A stretch of DNA of 64,000 nucleotides from Planococcus citri (GCF_950023065.1 NC_088677.1:68349469-68413468); one strand, 5' to 3'. Positions 36,117-49,410 are shown, counted from the first letter of the stretch. Translations and numbers: made by a program. Notes: a model not told the origin generated them from the letters alone.

Positions 36117-37728
36117 TAATTCATCTATGTTAATGCTTTGTTAATTTTTCCTTTTTGAGTATTATTTTTAAGAAATGACGATTTCCTGTTATGTTGTTGG
36201 GAAGAAACGTGTGTTCTACTCAACTAACTCTGTTTACTTGATTTAAGACTGAATTTTTTACAATTATTTGTCAGTATTTTGTACACTTCATCTTCATTGT
36301 ATCAATGTGAGAATATATGATAGGTACTTTGAAAAATGAGCTCTCTTGCAATATATTTATTTTTTACATCACTTCAATCATTATCTAAGTTTTTATTGCA
36401 TTTTTTTTTTCAAGTTTCAAGTTCTTCGAACCGAATGTAAAATGAAAAGAAACATCGTAGAATATTCTTTAAAACTACGTATTTTTTTCGATAAAAACAA
36501 TATCAACTGGAACCCTTATCTACATCCGTTTTTCCATTAACCTAAATCGAAACCATTGTATGCATAATTAAATAGCGAAGTAATTATGACAATAATTACA
36601 GCTGTGTCAATGTTCTATGTACGTGAACTTTTCAATTTTGCGAACAAAACAAATAAGAGCACCTGTACACGAATTTCTCTAATGTGGGATGTTATTTGGA
36701 TGTAATTTTTAGTTGATATTTGCGACGTACTCAGAAACATATCAGTTTCGGTCTGTTTTATTTTATTGGAAATCGCAAAATTTTCTTCGGAGTAGTTTCT
36801 TTCATTATTTTATCAATTTGTGGTCGACGAAAGACGAATTGTGAATGTATTTTGAATGGTAAAAATAGATGAAATTGAATTGAGGTAAGTAATGAATCAA
36901 TTTCATTTATTAGTTTTAAATTGACTAATTGAGAAATAAATGAGAATTCGGATTTTCGGAAATTCCGCCAATTATTTCATTTTTTGTGATAAGGGATCTA
37001 AAACGCAAACTGAGTTCTGTGATTTTTCTTTCGATCAATTTGAACTTCAGTTGCAACTTGCATGGATTACTGTTTACTGAATATTTTTCTACGAGGATAT
37101 TTCTTCACTCCAGGTACCTGATTTTACCATTTTTCCTCAGATATTTCAGAATATATTGTTAGAATTGTAAAACTGAACAGAAATTTTGGTCAAAACAACG
37201 AAAATTTTAAGTTCCTCAGTTTGCGACTTAGATAACACAAAAGTCTTTCTTTTTGAGCTTTCTTGATGTGATTTTCAATCATTTTTTTCACTTCTTAGAG
37301 CTGAAGAAAATCCTCGTTTTCTGGTAAAAACGGTAAAAATTCGTAAACTAAAAAATTTGTGATTAAATTCTGTCGATGATTCATGTTTTTGCAAATGATT
37401 CGATCAAATTATTGCATTATTTATTATTTTTAGAATTTACTTTTGCTATAGTTCGAATTCTTGAATTAATTCAAAAAATGCTATCGTTGCCATGCTGAAA
37501 ATTCCAGATTTTATGGTCCACTACCACTCATCAGATCTCTTGCTGCGTAGCTGCGTCTTCGTTCTGCCTCTTCATCTTCATCTTTTGGTAAAGTAAAATA
37601 TTCCTATCTTCATTAATCTTGAATACGAAACTCTGTACAACTAGCAAACTAATGCCAGAAAATTACTTTCCAGCAATTACTTCGTTCATCACCTCATCGC
37701 TTACTCATGATCAAGAACCGCAGTTAAA
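36117..37728. other. 3' flank of the zinc-finger gene and 5' flank of the next gene
   Basis: No coding exon recognised. An in-frame TGA at 37708-37710 lies just upstream of the next gene's start codon, which fixes that start unless an upstream exon is spliced in. Confidence 0.45.
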
Positions 37729-38649
37729 ATGTATGAATTATCCTCCAAGACAATATCTTCGAAAGAAAGACTCACATCGAGATTTTACTTCGTCCAACCA
37801 ATCCATTCCGGTGTATTATTAAACACCGATGATCCAGAATACGAATACTTCAACGCTAAATATCTTTCGTTTTCTTCGAACCCTCTAGCACACTCGGATT
37901 CACATTCAAAACCAAAATTCACGAAAGTTTGCGAATTTTGCGTCAATCCGGTTTTTCAAACCAACAATGGATACGAAGTTTGCCCATGTGGAAAAACCTC
38001 AGAAACTCGTTCACATTCGGTGAAAGAAACTGAACATCGACAATCGAGTTCTGAGAAGTCATCCGAAGAAATCGACGACAGTTTTAAAAAACAGAAGATT
38101 ATTCAAGTCACCAGGAGTTACAGTTGCGATGAGAATAACGATGAAAATTTTAGAAGAGATAACAGAAGAGTTTCTATTCTAGTCGACGAATTGCTGTTGA
38201 AAATTTACGGCGGTAATAGGAAATTCAGCTCGGACGGTACAGATTTTAGAGATACCGTTGATTACAGTACAGATTCGTCGAATAGTTTTATATCCAATAA
38301 ACCTAACGTTTTGTTGAAGAAGAAACGATCGTTCAGTGGAATTTCCGAAGAAACGTACCAGAAATGGAATGCATTTATTAGAGCCAGACTTATGAGTAAA
38401 AGTACGTAGGTATATTTTTCGTCGAGTAGGTAATTGAAAAAAAAATGTAGTGAAGTACCTAATGGTATTTTGTTCATTGTATAGGTTTAAATGAATTGAG
38501 GATTTTAAAGAAGACGCTCGAGTACAACATATCTCACGCCGGAAGGCAATTAATATGTCAATTAAAACGCAGAGATCTTTTATTCTCCCGTCGGGATGCT
38601 CAGTACGATATTCTTACAGCTTTCTTGCAAGCTAAATCGCCGAAACGAA
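37729..38649 (+). CDS. first two coding exons of a larger gene, possibly TBC1D30-like
   Basis: Exon A (37729-38401) starts at MYELSSKTIS and ends in phase 1 at a gtacgt donor. An 83-bp intron leads to exon B (38485-38649), which ends in phase 1 at CGAA|gtaagt. The 279 residues in view contain a possible zinc-binding knot (KVCEFC...GYEVCPCGK), a Ser/Asp/Glu-rich disordered part, the helix VSILVDELLLKIYG, and a conserved-looking end RARLMSKSLNELRILKKTLEYNIS...QLKRRDLLFSRRDAQYDILTAFLQAKSPKR. From memory, the helix and this coiled region resemble the N-terminal region of insect TBC1D30-type RabGAPs. The TBC domain itself is not in the window, so the assignment is tentative. Reading through the donor would add SK and a stop (38655-38657), a possible short form. 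Confidence 0.72.
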
Positions 38650-40122
38650 GTAAGTAATTTCACGTGAATGTTTTTTCGTTGAATCGAACGAGTAAAACAT
38701 CCATCCTAGTAAAATTTTAGCTTTTTAATTTACCGAAGGATCGTTTAATGGGTAAGGTTACCTGTTGAGTATTTTACTGTTCTATGTATGTATACCTATC
38801 ACGATGAGCTGTTAATTTTGGAATGAAATCCTTTGTATTGGTCTAGTGAGAATTAGAAATAGGAAATCGAAAATCATTAAGGATTCGCACATTTGAGAAA
38901 TGAATTCTATTCGTTTCTGTCCTATAGAATGTTGTTAGGATGTATCCCCTATTTTTTAATTTGTTGTTGCGGTTGGTAATTAATCCTACGAACGATAGCA
39001 ATCTAACTAGAGGGATCATTTTCCATATGAGGTTAACATTAGCACGACCAAACTTTTGCTGTGTTTGAGGAAGGTATAGGACTACTACATGGGTTACGTA
39101 GGTAATAGGTAATATTTTTTCGAGTTGGGAAAACTTTTCCAATACTTTCACACTCGTTTTACCTACTGTATCTAATCTCTACATACATATGTTACTTGGG
39201 ACAATGGACATGGAAGTTTGCCTAACTTATAGTATAAAGGAACCTTCATCCTATTTGAACTTTTTATCTCGATTTACGCTTAATGAAGTTTCGATTCAAA
39301 ACTTAAGCTATATACACTTCGATCTGAAGTGAGCCAGGTGCATTGTATTTTCATGAAGTGGTTAATCGATAACTCAACGATCGTTTCGTGGGCAATTTTT
39401 TCATTAATGTTTTCGAACTAAAGCTCGGACCCAGCAGGTGTTTATTATCATCACACAAAAGCGTATCGATTCACGTGGAAATATAGATAATTGAACCATG
39501 TGCAGATTTCCGAAACGATGCATTAAAAGCTTGGGGGCTGCTAAAGCTCTCTACTCATGTGTTGCATCTTCGACTACCTATATACATACAAAGGCCTCGA
39601 AGATGATAGAGCGTAGGAGGCTGGCGATTACGATGAATTATTCTCGTTTCAGGTGAATTACACGATAACGTAATTTTCACCGTATAAAATTTGCACACAC
39701 GTTTACACATTCGCAATAAAAGCTGCGGTGTCTCGGCAGAATGTTATTTTTTTAATGCCTTGCATATCGTGTACACGTTGATTTCCGGTAAAAATCAATA
39801 GCGACGGAAGGGAGGCGAAGCTTGGGCGCTTGCGTATGCTCGACTTTTCTTACTCATTTGATAAAGAGAACTTAGTGCACCGAAAGCTTCTCTCGACGCG
39901 AATACTCGCTAGTTTCGTCGTACATTTTTTACACGTGTACGTAATTTTATGCACAATACCAAAATGACGATACCGAATTCGATACTCGTCGAACCAGAGG
40001 CGATTTTTTTCACATGATTTATTATTTTACACGTGTTACAAACTGTCGTATTTTTGGTAGCAATGTTACGTTGATTTTCATAAATTAACTAGTTCCTATC
40101 TTATTTTTTTTTTTTTGGCACG

Positions 40123-40177
40123 ATGACATCGTTATTTAATACTTTGAAACAGTTAGCTGTACAAGCAGGAGTGCAAG
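40123..40177 (+). CDS. candidate alternative first coding exon in the long intron
   Basis: An ATG opens 18 codons plus one base, MTSLFNTLKQLAVQAGVQ, and runs into a splice donor (CAAG|gtaatt). It leaves in phase 1, the same phase as exon B at 38649, so it could splice to the same downstream exon and give a form lacking the first 279 residues. The upstream sequence has a T-run and no in-frame extension. I recognise no family, and chance cannot be excluded. Confidence 0.4.
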
Positions 40178-41730
40178 GTAATTTTCCAACTTTTTAATTG
40201 TTTTATAAAGTTTACCTTTTAGTTTTATTCGTGTCGAGAAACGTGTTCCTGTTACAGTTCATCAAGGCAGGAGTTCCATTATCATCTTTTTTAATTATGA
40301 TTTTCATTTTAAGTATTTTTCTTTTTTTCAAACAGCCACCGGGTACTGAATTAAAATTAGATATGGTTTGCGTTAATTAGCTGAATTAACTAAAAGTATT
40401 CCTTATTACCATATTTCGTACTAATTTCTTCCGCGAATTTGAAAGTTAATATTTGTTCGTGTAAATTACCGATAGGTATGGTAAACAAGCCATACAAATT
40501 ACTAATCTCCAAGAGTCAATGAAACTTTGTATTATTATGGAAACCTTTTTATTGCTTCAAGAAACACATATGTCGTATTCGAGTTCTAATTTTAGGCAGG
40601 TATTTTATTCGAAGAATTACTTTTTGGCTATCACATTTTGTGGCATTTGAGTTCCAATAAAGCAGTAAGAAGTTGTTGTTTGTGGGCTTATCTGTTGAAG
40701 GAGAGAACTTGCTTCAGACAATTCGATGGAACATTGATGTAGTAATAAAGTAAAGCATGATTTTCACCTCGTCCCTGATTTTTTTGATTAAAAAACATCT
40801 CGATGGTGCTTTTCTTATATAATTTCGAGTCAAATTCTCCTTTTACTAGATTTTTAAAGACGTTCGAAAGTTTTCCTGTACAAATATATATTTTTTCGCC
40901 GGCATAGCACGTGCTATGATTCACGCATTACATTTCCCTGCTGCCAACGCTACGCTGTTCCTTTTAGAAAATGCTGTGTACCATTTTTAATTTCCAGTCA
41001 CCCCTTTACATAGGTATACTGGAGTACCAACGAGTCCTCAATTTAACCGTTATGCAAACTATAAGGGTTACTGCGTGGGTGATTTTAATTTTGAAAGTTA
41101 TTGGTTTGTGGACAGGTCAAGAGGATGGTATTGATTAGAGCGAAGTATTTTTAGATGATTATATTTCTCAAGTCTTTATAGTTTCGATTTTATTGCTGTA
41201 TATAATTATTTTTAGAGTGGAGAATTTCACTATTGTATGGAGAACTTAAAAGCAATTTGTTAAATCAGCGTACCAAAAAAAAGACTACGAAGTTTTTTTT
41301 TTCGTTGCGAGATTTTTGTTGATTGATTTTTGGTAATGAGGCGATAAGGAAGTAAAAAAGTAATCAATTATCTCTTCTTTTTTTATGCCTTCGTTTCGAT
41401 GGATTTTTCAAAATTATTTATTTATATTGTGAATGTAATCGAAATTTTTATAAAAGTGGGAAAAAGTTTTCCTCGCCAGGGAAAACGAGACATCTGCATG
41501 GGTTTTGAGAATTTCTGCAAGAGTCAGATGAAAGAAATTCGTCATGGCACCTTTTAAAATTTTTCACATTATCTGAAAATTCGTCAAAAATTCTAAAATA
41601 AACTTTTGGCTTTTAAAATTTTGTTCAATATTGAATTTATTTGATTGATTTCTTGAGCACGAGCTCTCTCTCTAAGAAGATAATCAATAAATTGAAAATT
41701 TTTTAGATCAACTAAACTGGATTTGAATAA

Positions 41731-41905
41731 TTTAAATTGATTTACATTTTCTTTAGGGGAGGGGGGACTTCTTCAGTCTTCAAGTCAATTATACAATGAA
41801 ACCACAAAAAAATCAATTTAAATTGATATACATTTTCTTTGGGGGGGGGGGGATTTCTTCAGTCTTTTAATCAATTACAATGAAACCACCAAAAAAAAAT
41901 TAATC
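41731..41905. repeat. two tandem copies of an 86-bp unit
   Basis: The block from tttaaattgat through cattttcttt, a G-run, cttcagtctt and caatgaaaccac occurs at 41731-41815 and again from 41817. The copies differ mainly in G-run length. It is a local duplication in presumed intron. Confidence 0.8.
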
Positions 41906-42282
41906 AGATAATCACAAATTGGTGTCTCTCCCGCAATTTTTCTCGTAGGACCCGTTGTTTTTTCAAAATTTTATCAACTTTGATGGAAGATTTTAAATTG
42001 TTTTCAAATTTTTTCTTTCCTAAATCGATTTTTAAGCATAAGAAAATCAAGGAAAAATAACTTATGGAATATAGAATTTTCTATTCGTGGAGTGTGATTA
42101 ATTTTTTGTGAGGAGAGGAAGAAGTAATTGTTTTGAAAATTTTCAATCAAAAATTTGTACAAGAGTTCAATCGTTGCGATGAAAAATCTCAAAAAATAAA
42201 AGGTCCTACCCCCCCCCCCTTCCAAACAACCGAGAAACTGAATATTATGGGTAGAGCTTGAAAATTTCCATTTTGTAGAGAG

Positions 42283-42450
42283 TGGATCAGATCCGAACAT
42301 TCGCTTAATCCAATGTGATCAGACCAAGATCGGATACAAATTAGATCTGATCAGATTCAGTAGACAGGCGCTGATTCAATCTGATCAGATCTGAGCTAGT
42401 CAAAGAAGATCGGATTAGATCTTTTCAAACCTGATCAGATCCGATCATTT
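42283..42450. repeat. cluster of gatcagatc motifs
   Basis: About ten variants of the palindrome-like gatcagatccgatc motif occur in 170 bp (for example ggatcagatccgaac, tagatctgatcagattc, ctgatcagatccgatc). It is either a degenerate minisatellite or the core of a small element. No bounded ends are seen. Confidence 0.6.
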
Positions 42451-43126
42451 TTCCCTCAAGAGACTTTTTAAAAATATTTTTCTAATATTTCGGGCAAATA
42501 TTAAAAATTTTCCAAAGATTTATTGATCGATGTTTTCTGCTAGCGTCAAAATAACCCCCTCCCTCTCTCCCTCCCTTTTTTTGAAATAAGAACATTTGAG
42601 GAGTGTTAAAAGCGTTAAAACAAAACACACAAACTCCATTTTTCTGATTTCCCAGAAAAGGAAAAAAATCTCAGAATGGGGGATGAGGGAGTGGGTCAAA
42701 TGGGGCATCGATGGAAAGAGAAAATTCATACGAGTGTGAAAAGTATAATTGTCCACTTTTTTATGCATATGGGAGGGGGGGGGGCGAGGGGAGAACAAAG
42801 AAAAAAATATAGTGCATTTTGAACTTTAAAAAAAAGTTTTAGTGCGTTTTGATTAAAAAATTATGACCTTTGCAACACAGTTTTTATATAAAAAAACGTT
42901 CAAAATAACCCCCTCTATTCGTCTCTTTCGAAATAAGAACATCTGTTTTACATTTTATGTATATTTTTTAATGATAAATGATTCCTTAAAGTCGTTGAAG
43001 GTTATCAACAAACATAACCAGATGATGAGTTGCCTGACATGAAAATTGAAGGGGCAAATTCCTCTTCAAAAAAATAGATTAAAACAATTTTTCAATTATG
43101 GGAACAACTGGATCCAAAACTGGCCG

Positions 43127-43829
43127 AATTGAAGACGTCATAACAAAAAGGGGTATATATGACACATATGTCCTTTTTGAGACGAATCCATATTGTTATT
43201 CTTCAGACCTTCCTCTATCATATGAGACTACCCCCACTTCACAAAGTCGAAAAACCAGTGAGATATCGCCATTTTAAAACTGCGAAGTCGATTAAAAATT
43301 TACTTTTTCAGAGATAATGGGTTACTCATGGTCGATTTTGTGTTGTCAACCATTATTTACCTGGTTTAAATCCAAAAATTTGCTCAAAAACATTTTTAAA
43401 TCAATAGAAAAAAAATTGGCCAAAAAAACTTGTCTTTTTTGTTTTTTTTTTACTCAACATAGCGATCTTTTTTCGGAGATAATGGGTTACTCATGGTCGA
43501 TTTTGTGTTATCAACCATTATTTACCTGGTTTGAATCCAAAAATTTGCTCAAAAACATTTCTAAATAAAAAAAAAAAATTGGCCAATTTTTCGCTTCAAA
43601 AAGGACATATAATTCGAAATGTTTGAGCGCTTACCGCTAACACACAGTTTCCTCCAGACTGATGGTGCATAGCATTTCATATAGTTAGATAGTGGAAAAA
43701 TAAGATAAAATCGTCACCATGTTCAAATATGGACATTTCTAAACTTCACAAGCACTCAAACTTTCAAACAGTTTTTTCTCAAAATACAACTTTCACACAT
43801 ATGTCCTTTTTGCTATGACGTCTTCAATT
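43127..43829. mobile_element. inverted-repeat element with internal 165-bp direct duplication
   Basis: The ends AATTGAAGACGTCATA.CAAAAAGG and its complement are about 25-bp terminal inverted repeats with one or two mismatches. The subterminal motif acatatgtcctttttg recurs inside in both orientations. A block beginning gagataatgggttactcatg is present twice, at 43311 and 43476, offset by 165 bp. No transposase is present. No convincing target duplication was found, so the superfamily is open. Confidence 0.65.
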
Positions 43830-46800
43830 TTTCTCTTGAATTTTTTTAATATCTTCACCTCGAAAAGGGAATTTTCAAGAGTTCTCAATTTCTAGAGAAA
43901 GATTGAATAGAACAAGAGTTGTAGTTTCTATTTCAACGATTGTTCTCATTTTTCTTTCAATATTTTATAAATGCAGCATGTGATCAGTCAGGTCGATGCT
44001 CCCTCAATTTCAAAAACTAAAAAATGATTAGGAGGAATTTGCATATTTCGTGATCTACTCATTTTTGCCTGTTCAGTTACATCATTCGTTCGATACTCGT
44101 AAGGTTACTCTGTTTTTAAACTAAGATTTTTGCTTTCTGGCCAGTTAGGTACATGTTGAAAATTTACAAAAACACGAGATATTTTTTTTCATAAATTTTT
44201 CCAGCTGTTTGAAAACTCGAGTTTACAGGAACATTTATGAGGAATTCGGAAGTATTATACTTTAGAATAAATTGCTATTTGGATGAAAGAAATTAGGGGA
44301 ATGAGGAAATTCTAATCAAGTGAGTGGATTCAGGAAAATGTTAGTAATTTTATAAAGTTTCCTGAGTACTGTAATGTGAAGATATAGAATTCAAGTTTTA
44401 CCAAGCTAGATTTTGAACTAGTAGAAGAACTTTCATTTTTTTGACACCCTCAGAAAAATTCTGTCTCCTCAAATTAAAAGGAGATTTATTGATATGTCTG
44501 TAGAATTCAAACATTTTAAAGACCACTTTAAAGATCTTTTTCACATTCAGAATGTGTCAAAAAATCCAATATGAATCATAATGAATGAAATAGAAAAAAA
44601 TTTGAAAAGAGTCCGAACAAACTCCTTAATAAAGGACTGGGTTTAACTCGTACCGATTTTCAAATCTTTTTTAAAAAAATCAAATCAAGAGTTAACTATA
44701 GTTAACTCCGAGTTGGAGTTGAAAAAAACTACCACTCTATTTTTTTTTTCAAAATTTGCTAAAAATCAAAAAAATAAATGACCTTTGACCTGTATCGAGG
44801 CTGGAGAAAAAATTATGTCGACCTTCCTAATTACCTCATTGATAACACGAGTGTAGGTCTACGTTGAAAAATTGAACGAAATAGAAAGATCCAAGACAGT
44901 GTTGAATGAATCGGCTTGAAATATCTAATCCTTTGTACCGACGAAGAATTTGTTCAGCATCAATAAGACATTTCTGAACTTTTTCGCAAAAAAGGATTAT
45001 GAAAGAGTTGAAAGCGAACTACTATATGAAGTAGGTACCAAGTCTTTCACAATAATTTTTTATTATTCCGAAAATCCTCGATACAGCGACGAATTTCACA
45101 ACTCTTTAGAAAATCTTGATGCGAGTTTCTCGAGAGTTTGATGACCTTTTTTTCCCGTAGGCTATGAAAAGACTCTGCGTAGTCTGTTGTTTAATAAAGA
45201 AATGCCTTACTTATACGAATGATGAAAATAACTTTGTAGCTTTTAGGTACTTTTTTTATATTGCAACATTTGCCAAGTGTAGGTAGGTAGAAGCAAAATA
45301 CGTAAATTATTTCGATTAATTGAAGCCAAACGAAGCGAAAAAACATTGCGAATGGGTTGCATTAATTTCTCTACCCGTCAACTCGTCACTTTGCGCGAAT
45401 TGCAGATAATATAATTTATCCGATTTAAGTCGATGAAAAAGATGTCTGCGAGCGATTGCAACAGCAACAGCGTATTTACACGGTACGTTGAACTAAAATT
45501 TATACAGGTGGTTAAAAAAATTCAAATTCCCAGCAGACCGAAGCTTTATAACATGGGTGTCGTCATTCGTACGTACCTACGTACCTATTTTGTACACAGC
45601 GAGAGATTTTCCATTCTCGTTTATTTTTCAACGTGATATACGTCTTGGTATCCTGAACTAGTTTATGTATCACTGAGTAAAAGAAACAGAGACGACGTTG
45701 CAGTGGGTGGTGGTTTAAAAAAAACGACGTTAATTTTAAATGATGGAATAATGTACCGAGGGGTTTTTATTTATTTAACATTTCGCGTGGATGATTTGCT
45801 AAGGCGAAATAACATTTTTCATGTTTTGTTGTCTTCCTCATCTACTGTTTAGTTGAGCGAGTTCATCCGACGTGAGCCAAGCGTGTAATTTTTTTACTTT
45901 ACTTAATCACTTTTTATATGGCATAGAAGCTGGTTAGAAAAACCTAACGAGATAAAGTTGTAAAGTGTATAATGTTGATACGTTTTCGTAAGATTTTTTT
46001 TTCTCTCAAGTTTTTGACCCACTTGATTCGAGTAGGGAGTTTCACTTTCGAACGTGTGGGTAGAAAGAAAGTAAACCTTAATGAAAACTTTTACCCGAAT
46101 GTGGAACATTAAAAGGTTAGGAACGTATACGAGTTTGAAACGAGACGAATACTCGAGCCTCTTGAAAACATGCTGGCTTCGTTCGAGAATTTTTTTTTTT
46201 TTTGTAAAAATAATATGCCGATTCGTACTTGACACGTACCCTATCCTATGGACAATTTGTCGAGCAAGTTATTCGATAATTTTGCAATTTGTAGATCGAC
46301 TAAAGGGTTACTTTGGGCCGACTTGGGAACAAATCTGGATGAAAGTTGCCACGTATAATCCGAGATTTTAGTTACACGCTTTATTCTGTTGGCTGCGAAC
46401 TTCTTAACGAAGAATGGCTACCTTTTGATAATATTTTATTCAAGAGGTTTATCTCGAAAATCCACCATCACACAGTAATAAGATATCCGTTGTATAGAAT
46501 TTTTTTTACGCAGAGTTCATTTTATATTCAAAAACGTAAACATCCCTAAGGTTCGTTTTGTTATATGTGAATAATTTTACCAGCGTATTCGATTGCATTG
46601 CGGTTCGATTTTTTAGAGTCGTGATGTCGCCGTATCATGTCCTCTGGTCGTGTTGTTTGTTGATGTTGTAGAAATGCGTTTGTGTGGGTGGGTTTTTTTC
46701 AAATCTAGTGTGCGTTTTTTTGGTGTGTATGTGTATTGTGTAAAACATTTAATGTTATTTATGGCCATGTGAAAAGCGACAATTTCATTAATTTATGGCT

Positions 46801-47590
46801 TCGGTCTGTGTGTAACTAAATGTTGGTAGTGCTAGCTCGAAGCTTTGGTTTGTGGATGCCAGATTTTAAGTAAATTGTGTTTACGGACACGAGCGAACTT
46901 GGTTTTTGGCGCGATTTTATCTATAAACATGACTGTGTTGAGTGGGAGGAGGAGAAACAGGGGTGGTTTATTTCGTAGATTGGGAAAGAGTGTTGTGGTG
47001 AGATTCAACATGGAAAAATATTGTTAACAGGTTGAAATAAACAACATGGAAAAGTAAACTGTGTCCGGAGAAAGATGTTAATTTTCACGATAGATAAAAA
47101 CTTTTTTTTTTTTTTGGCCTTTGTTAAGTGTTGTAAAAAAATTTATACGAACAATTTGACAATTCATACTGAACGATTTCCAGTCCCCTCTCTTTACACC
47201 TTCTCTTCTATCAGCGACAAAATCATTTTCGTTATTTTCCCCCAATTTTTCACTGAAGTAAAAGCACAATTTGTCAAATTTTGCGGAAAAAGTCTCGTTT
47301 GTTGCCAAAAAAAATTGCTAAAAATGATCGTTCTTGGACAAAAATCAAAAATTGCCTGAAAATCTCGTGTGTTCTTGCAAAAAGTTGCCAAGAAGTCTTC
47401 TACCCACTTTTTGCCAATAACGCCCTAAACGTAAAAAACTAGACAGCTAAGCAAATCTTAGCTGCAAAGTGTGCGTAGCTAGCTGCCTTTTCTACAGCTA
47501 TAACCGCTATTACATATTATCTAAGTAGTGCATAAGTGACTCAACCATGTCACAGTGATGAGAAATAATAATAATTTCGAAACTCTATTT
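43830..47590. other. no gene supported; presumed intron
   Basis: Short frames such as those at 44950, 45433 and 46081 have no recognised domain and no convincing acceptor/donor pair. A short run of the ggcaatttt-type minisatellite occurs at about 47270-47420. The rest is A+T-rich single-copy-looking sequence. Confidence 0.4.
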
Positions 47591-47699
47591 GCATTTGCTT
47601 CAAAATAGTAATTGTTTTTCAGTGTTTTCATATCTTCCAAATTACAATACCTATTTCAGAAAAATTTCTAAGCTTGCATAGCTACTAAATGAAGAAATT

Positions 47700-48330
47700 T
47701 CTCGTTGTTTTTCATAGTTTGCATTGTTTTAAAATTTACAAAATTTCAAATCAATTTCCCGAATTCCCCATTGCTACAATTTCATAAAGTTTTCAATAAA
47801 TTTTCAGAATTTCGCATTGCTGCTGAGTTAGGAAACTTCAATAAAGTTTTAGAATTCATATTGCCTCTAAATGACCAAATTTTGAATAATTTTTCAGAAT
47901 TCTTATTCTCTTCAAATTACAAAATTTCAAATTCAATTTTCAAGTTCATATTGTCCACAAATTGCAAAACGTTTACTCAATTTTTGGAATTCACATTGCC
48001 TTTAATTTTTCAGAATTCTCATTATCTTCATATAGTTACCTACCTATATTACATACAATAATTCATAGGTATAATTTTCAAGTTCACATTATCTACAACC
48101 TATAGAACTTTTAATCAATTTTTGGAATTCTCAGTGTCTCTAAATGACAACTTTTCATATTTTCTTTAGAATTTCCATTGTCTTCAAATTTATAAAATTT
48201 CAAACCAATTTTCAGAATTTGCCTTTGATTCTAAAATTATTATTACCTAAATCATATAAAATACATGTGTTAAGAATTTGCATTTCCTCTAAATTACACA
48301 AAAAAATATGGGTAATTTTTACAAAAAATT
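47700..48330. repeat. degenerate about 60-bp tandem repeat
   Basis: Recurring blocks of 'aaatttcaaatcaattttca gaattc' followed by 'cattgcctctaaatta' are repeated about ten times with heavy divergence. It gives Phe/Asn-rich accidental frames that are not genes. Confidence 0.65.
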
Positions 48331-48369
48331 TTGACTACATCCGTATCTAGCACAATAACCGGATCCCAT

Positions 48370-48660
48370 TCAAAAATACATACTAAGTATGATAAAATTT
48401 GTTTTGAAACTCAGTAATTTCCAACTGTTCAGTTACAATAATAATTTTTACTGTAATCTTATAGTAAAAATCATCATTTTAATAAATTTTGCTATAACAT
48501 TAGTAAAAATCATTTTGTTTTAATCATTTTTACTAAAGCATGATAATAAAAACTACATAAACCAAGGTTGTGTAAAAATTACTCATTTTAAAGTAATTTT
48601 TATATCATAAAAAGTAAAAATTACTCATCATAAGGTAATTTTTACTGTACTTACGGTGCT
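48370..48660. repeat. cluster of taaaaattact motifs in both orientations
   Basis: The motif taaaaattact or its complement agtaattttta appears repeatedly, including inverted pairs around 48578-48650, giving an imperfect palindromic region. No ends can be defined. Confidence 0.5.
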
Positions 48661-48884
48661 ATAGGTATAGTAAAAAGTATTTGAATAAATGAAATGAAAA
48701 TTCATTTAGCAAAATGATATCATCATATTTCATAACTTTGTTTTTATAAATTAAAATGAGGGGGCTACAGGGTTCAAAATTCGTTTTTTTTTGCACCAGC
48801 ATCATGTACTCAGTACTCACTCCACAGCATTTACCTATCCAATATTTCCAACGAAAAATCCGTCACCTATACTTACCTACCTAC

Positions 48885-48959
48885 CTGATGGGGATTCGAA
48901 CCTGGGACCCTACAATTCCTATTCCTACCTACATGCTCTAACCATTCGACTACGAGTTC
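48885..48959 (-). repeat. tRNA-like Pol III promoter, probable SINE head
   Basis: On the minus strand a good box A (TAGTCGAATGGTTAGAGC, 48952 down to 48935) and a perfect box B (GGTTCGAATCC, 48902 down to 48892) are spaced as in a tRNA gene. The flanking seven bases on each side do not pair as an acceptor stem and the T stem pairs only partly, so it is not a working tRNA. A tRNA-derived SINE head or an old tRNA relic is the best reading. The 3' limit of a SINE body toward lower coordinates is not visible. Confidence 0.6.
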
Positions 48960-49410
48960 ACATGGAGGGTTAGGGCATTAAAAGAATATATTTGTTGGGT
49001 AAACGCCCCACCAAACCACTCCCACTTGGAATATACAGCTAACAGATGAGGGGTGTAACAGGGTACAATGAGACAGCTGATTTGAAAAGCTGTGATGGAA
49101 TAGACTGGGGGTATAGCAGGGTACAATGAGCGGCAGGTGTTTTGCAAGTCCCCTTTACCATTTTTTAGGAATTTATGCATTAAAATAATGAACTAAAATT
49201 GCAATTACTCAGCAATTACCCATCCAAATTGAATGAAAATTAATCTATTCCCTCCGCCTTAATGATTCTCAATTGGTGTCCAATAGGTACAAAAAAACGG
49301 TTGGATAGCTTAAGAGAACATTCATTGTACTTAAATGAAATTTCATTTCTCAAAGTGAAACCAAATAGTGTGCTACGCACACTAATAAGGAAAATTCTTG
49401 GGAGTGTCTT

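Larger units (their letters stand above)
38650..43126. other. start of a presumed very long intron
   Basis: After the strong donor at 38650 I find no exon with TBC or other domain content. The stretch contains one possible alternative first exon (40123-40177) and two simple repeats, listed separately. The tttcag|gtgaat at about 39647-39656 is a weak ratchet-like site. Confidence 0.45.

Noticed and set aside
39640..39660. Second ratchet site (tttcag|gtgaat)
   Set aside because: Weak donor and short pyrimidine tract compared with the site at 60734.
48885..48959. Functional tRNA gene on the minus strand
   Set aside because: Box A and B fit but acceptor and T stems do not pair.
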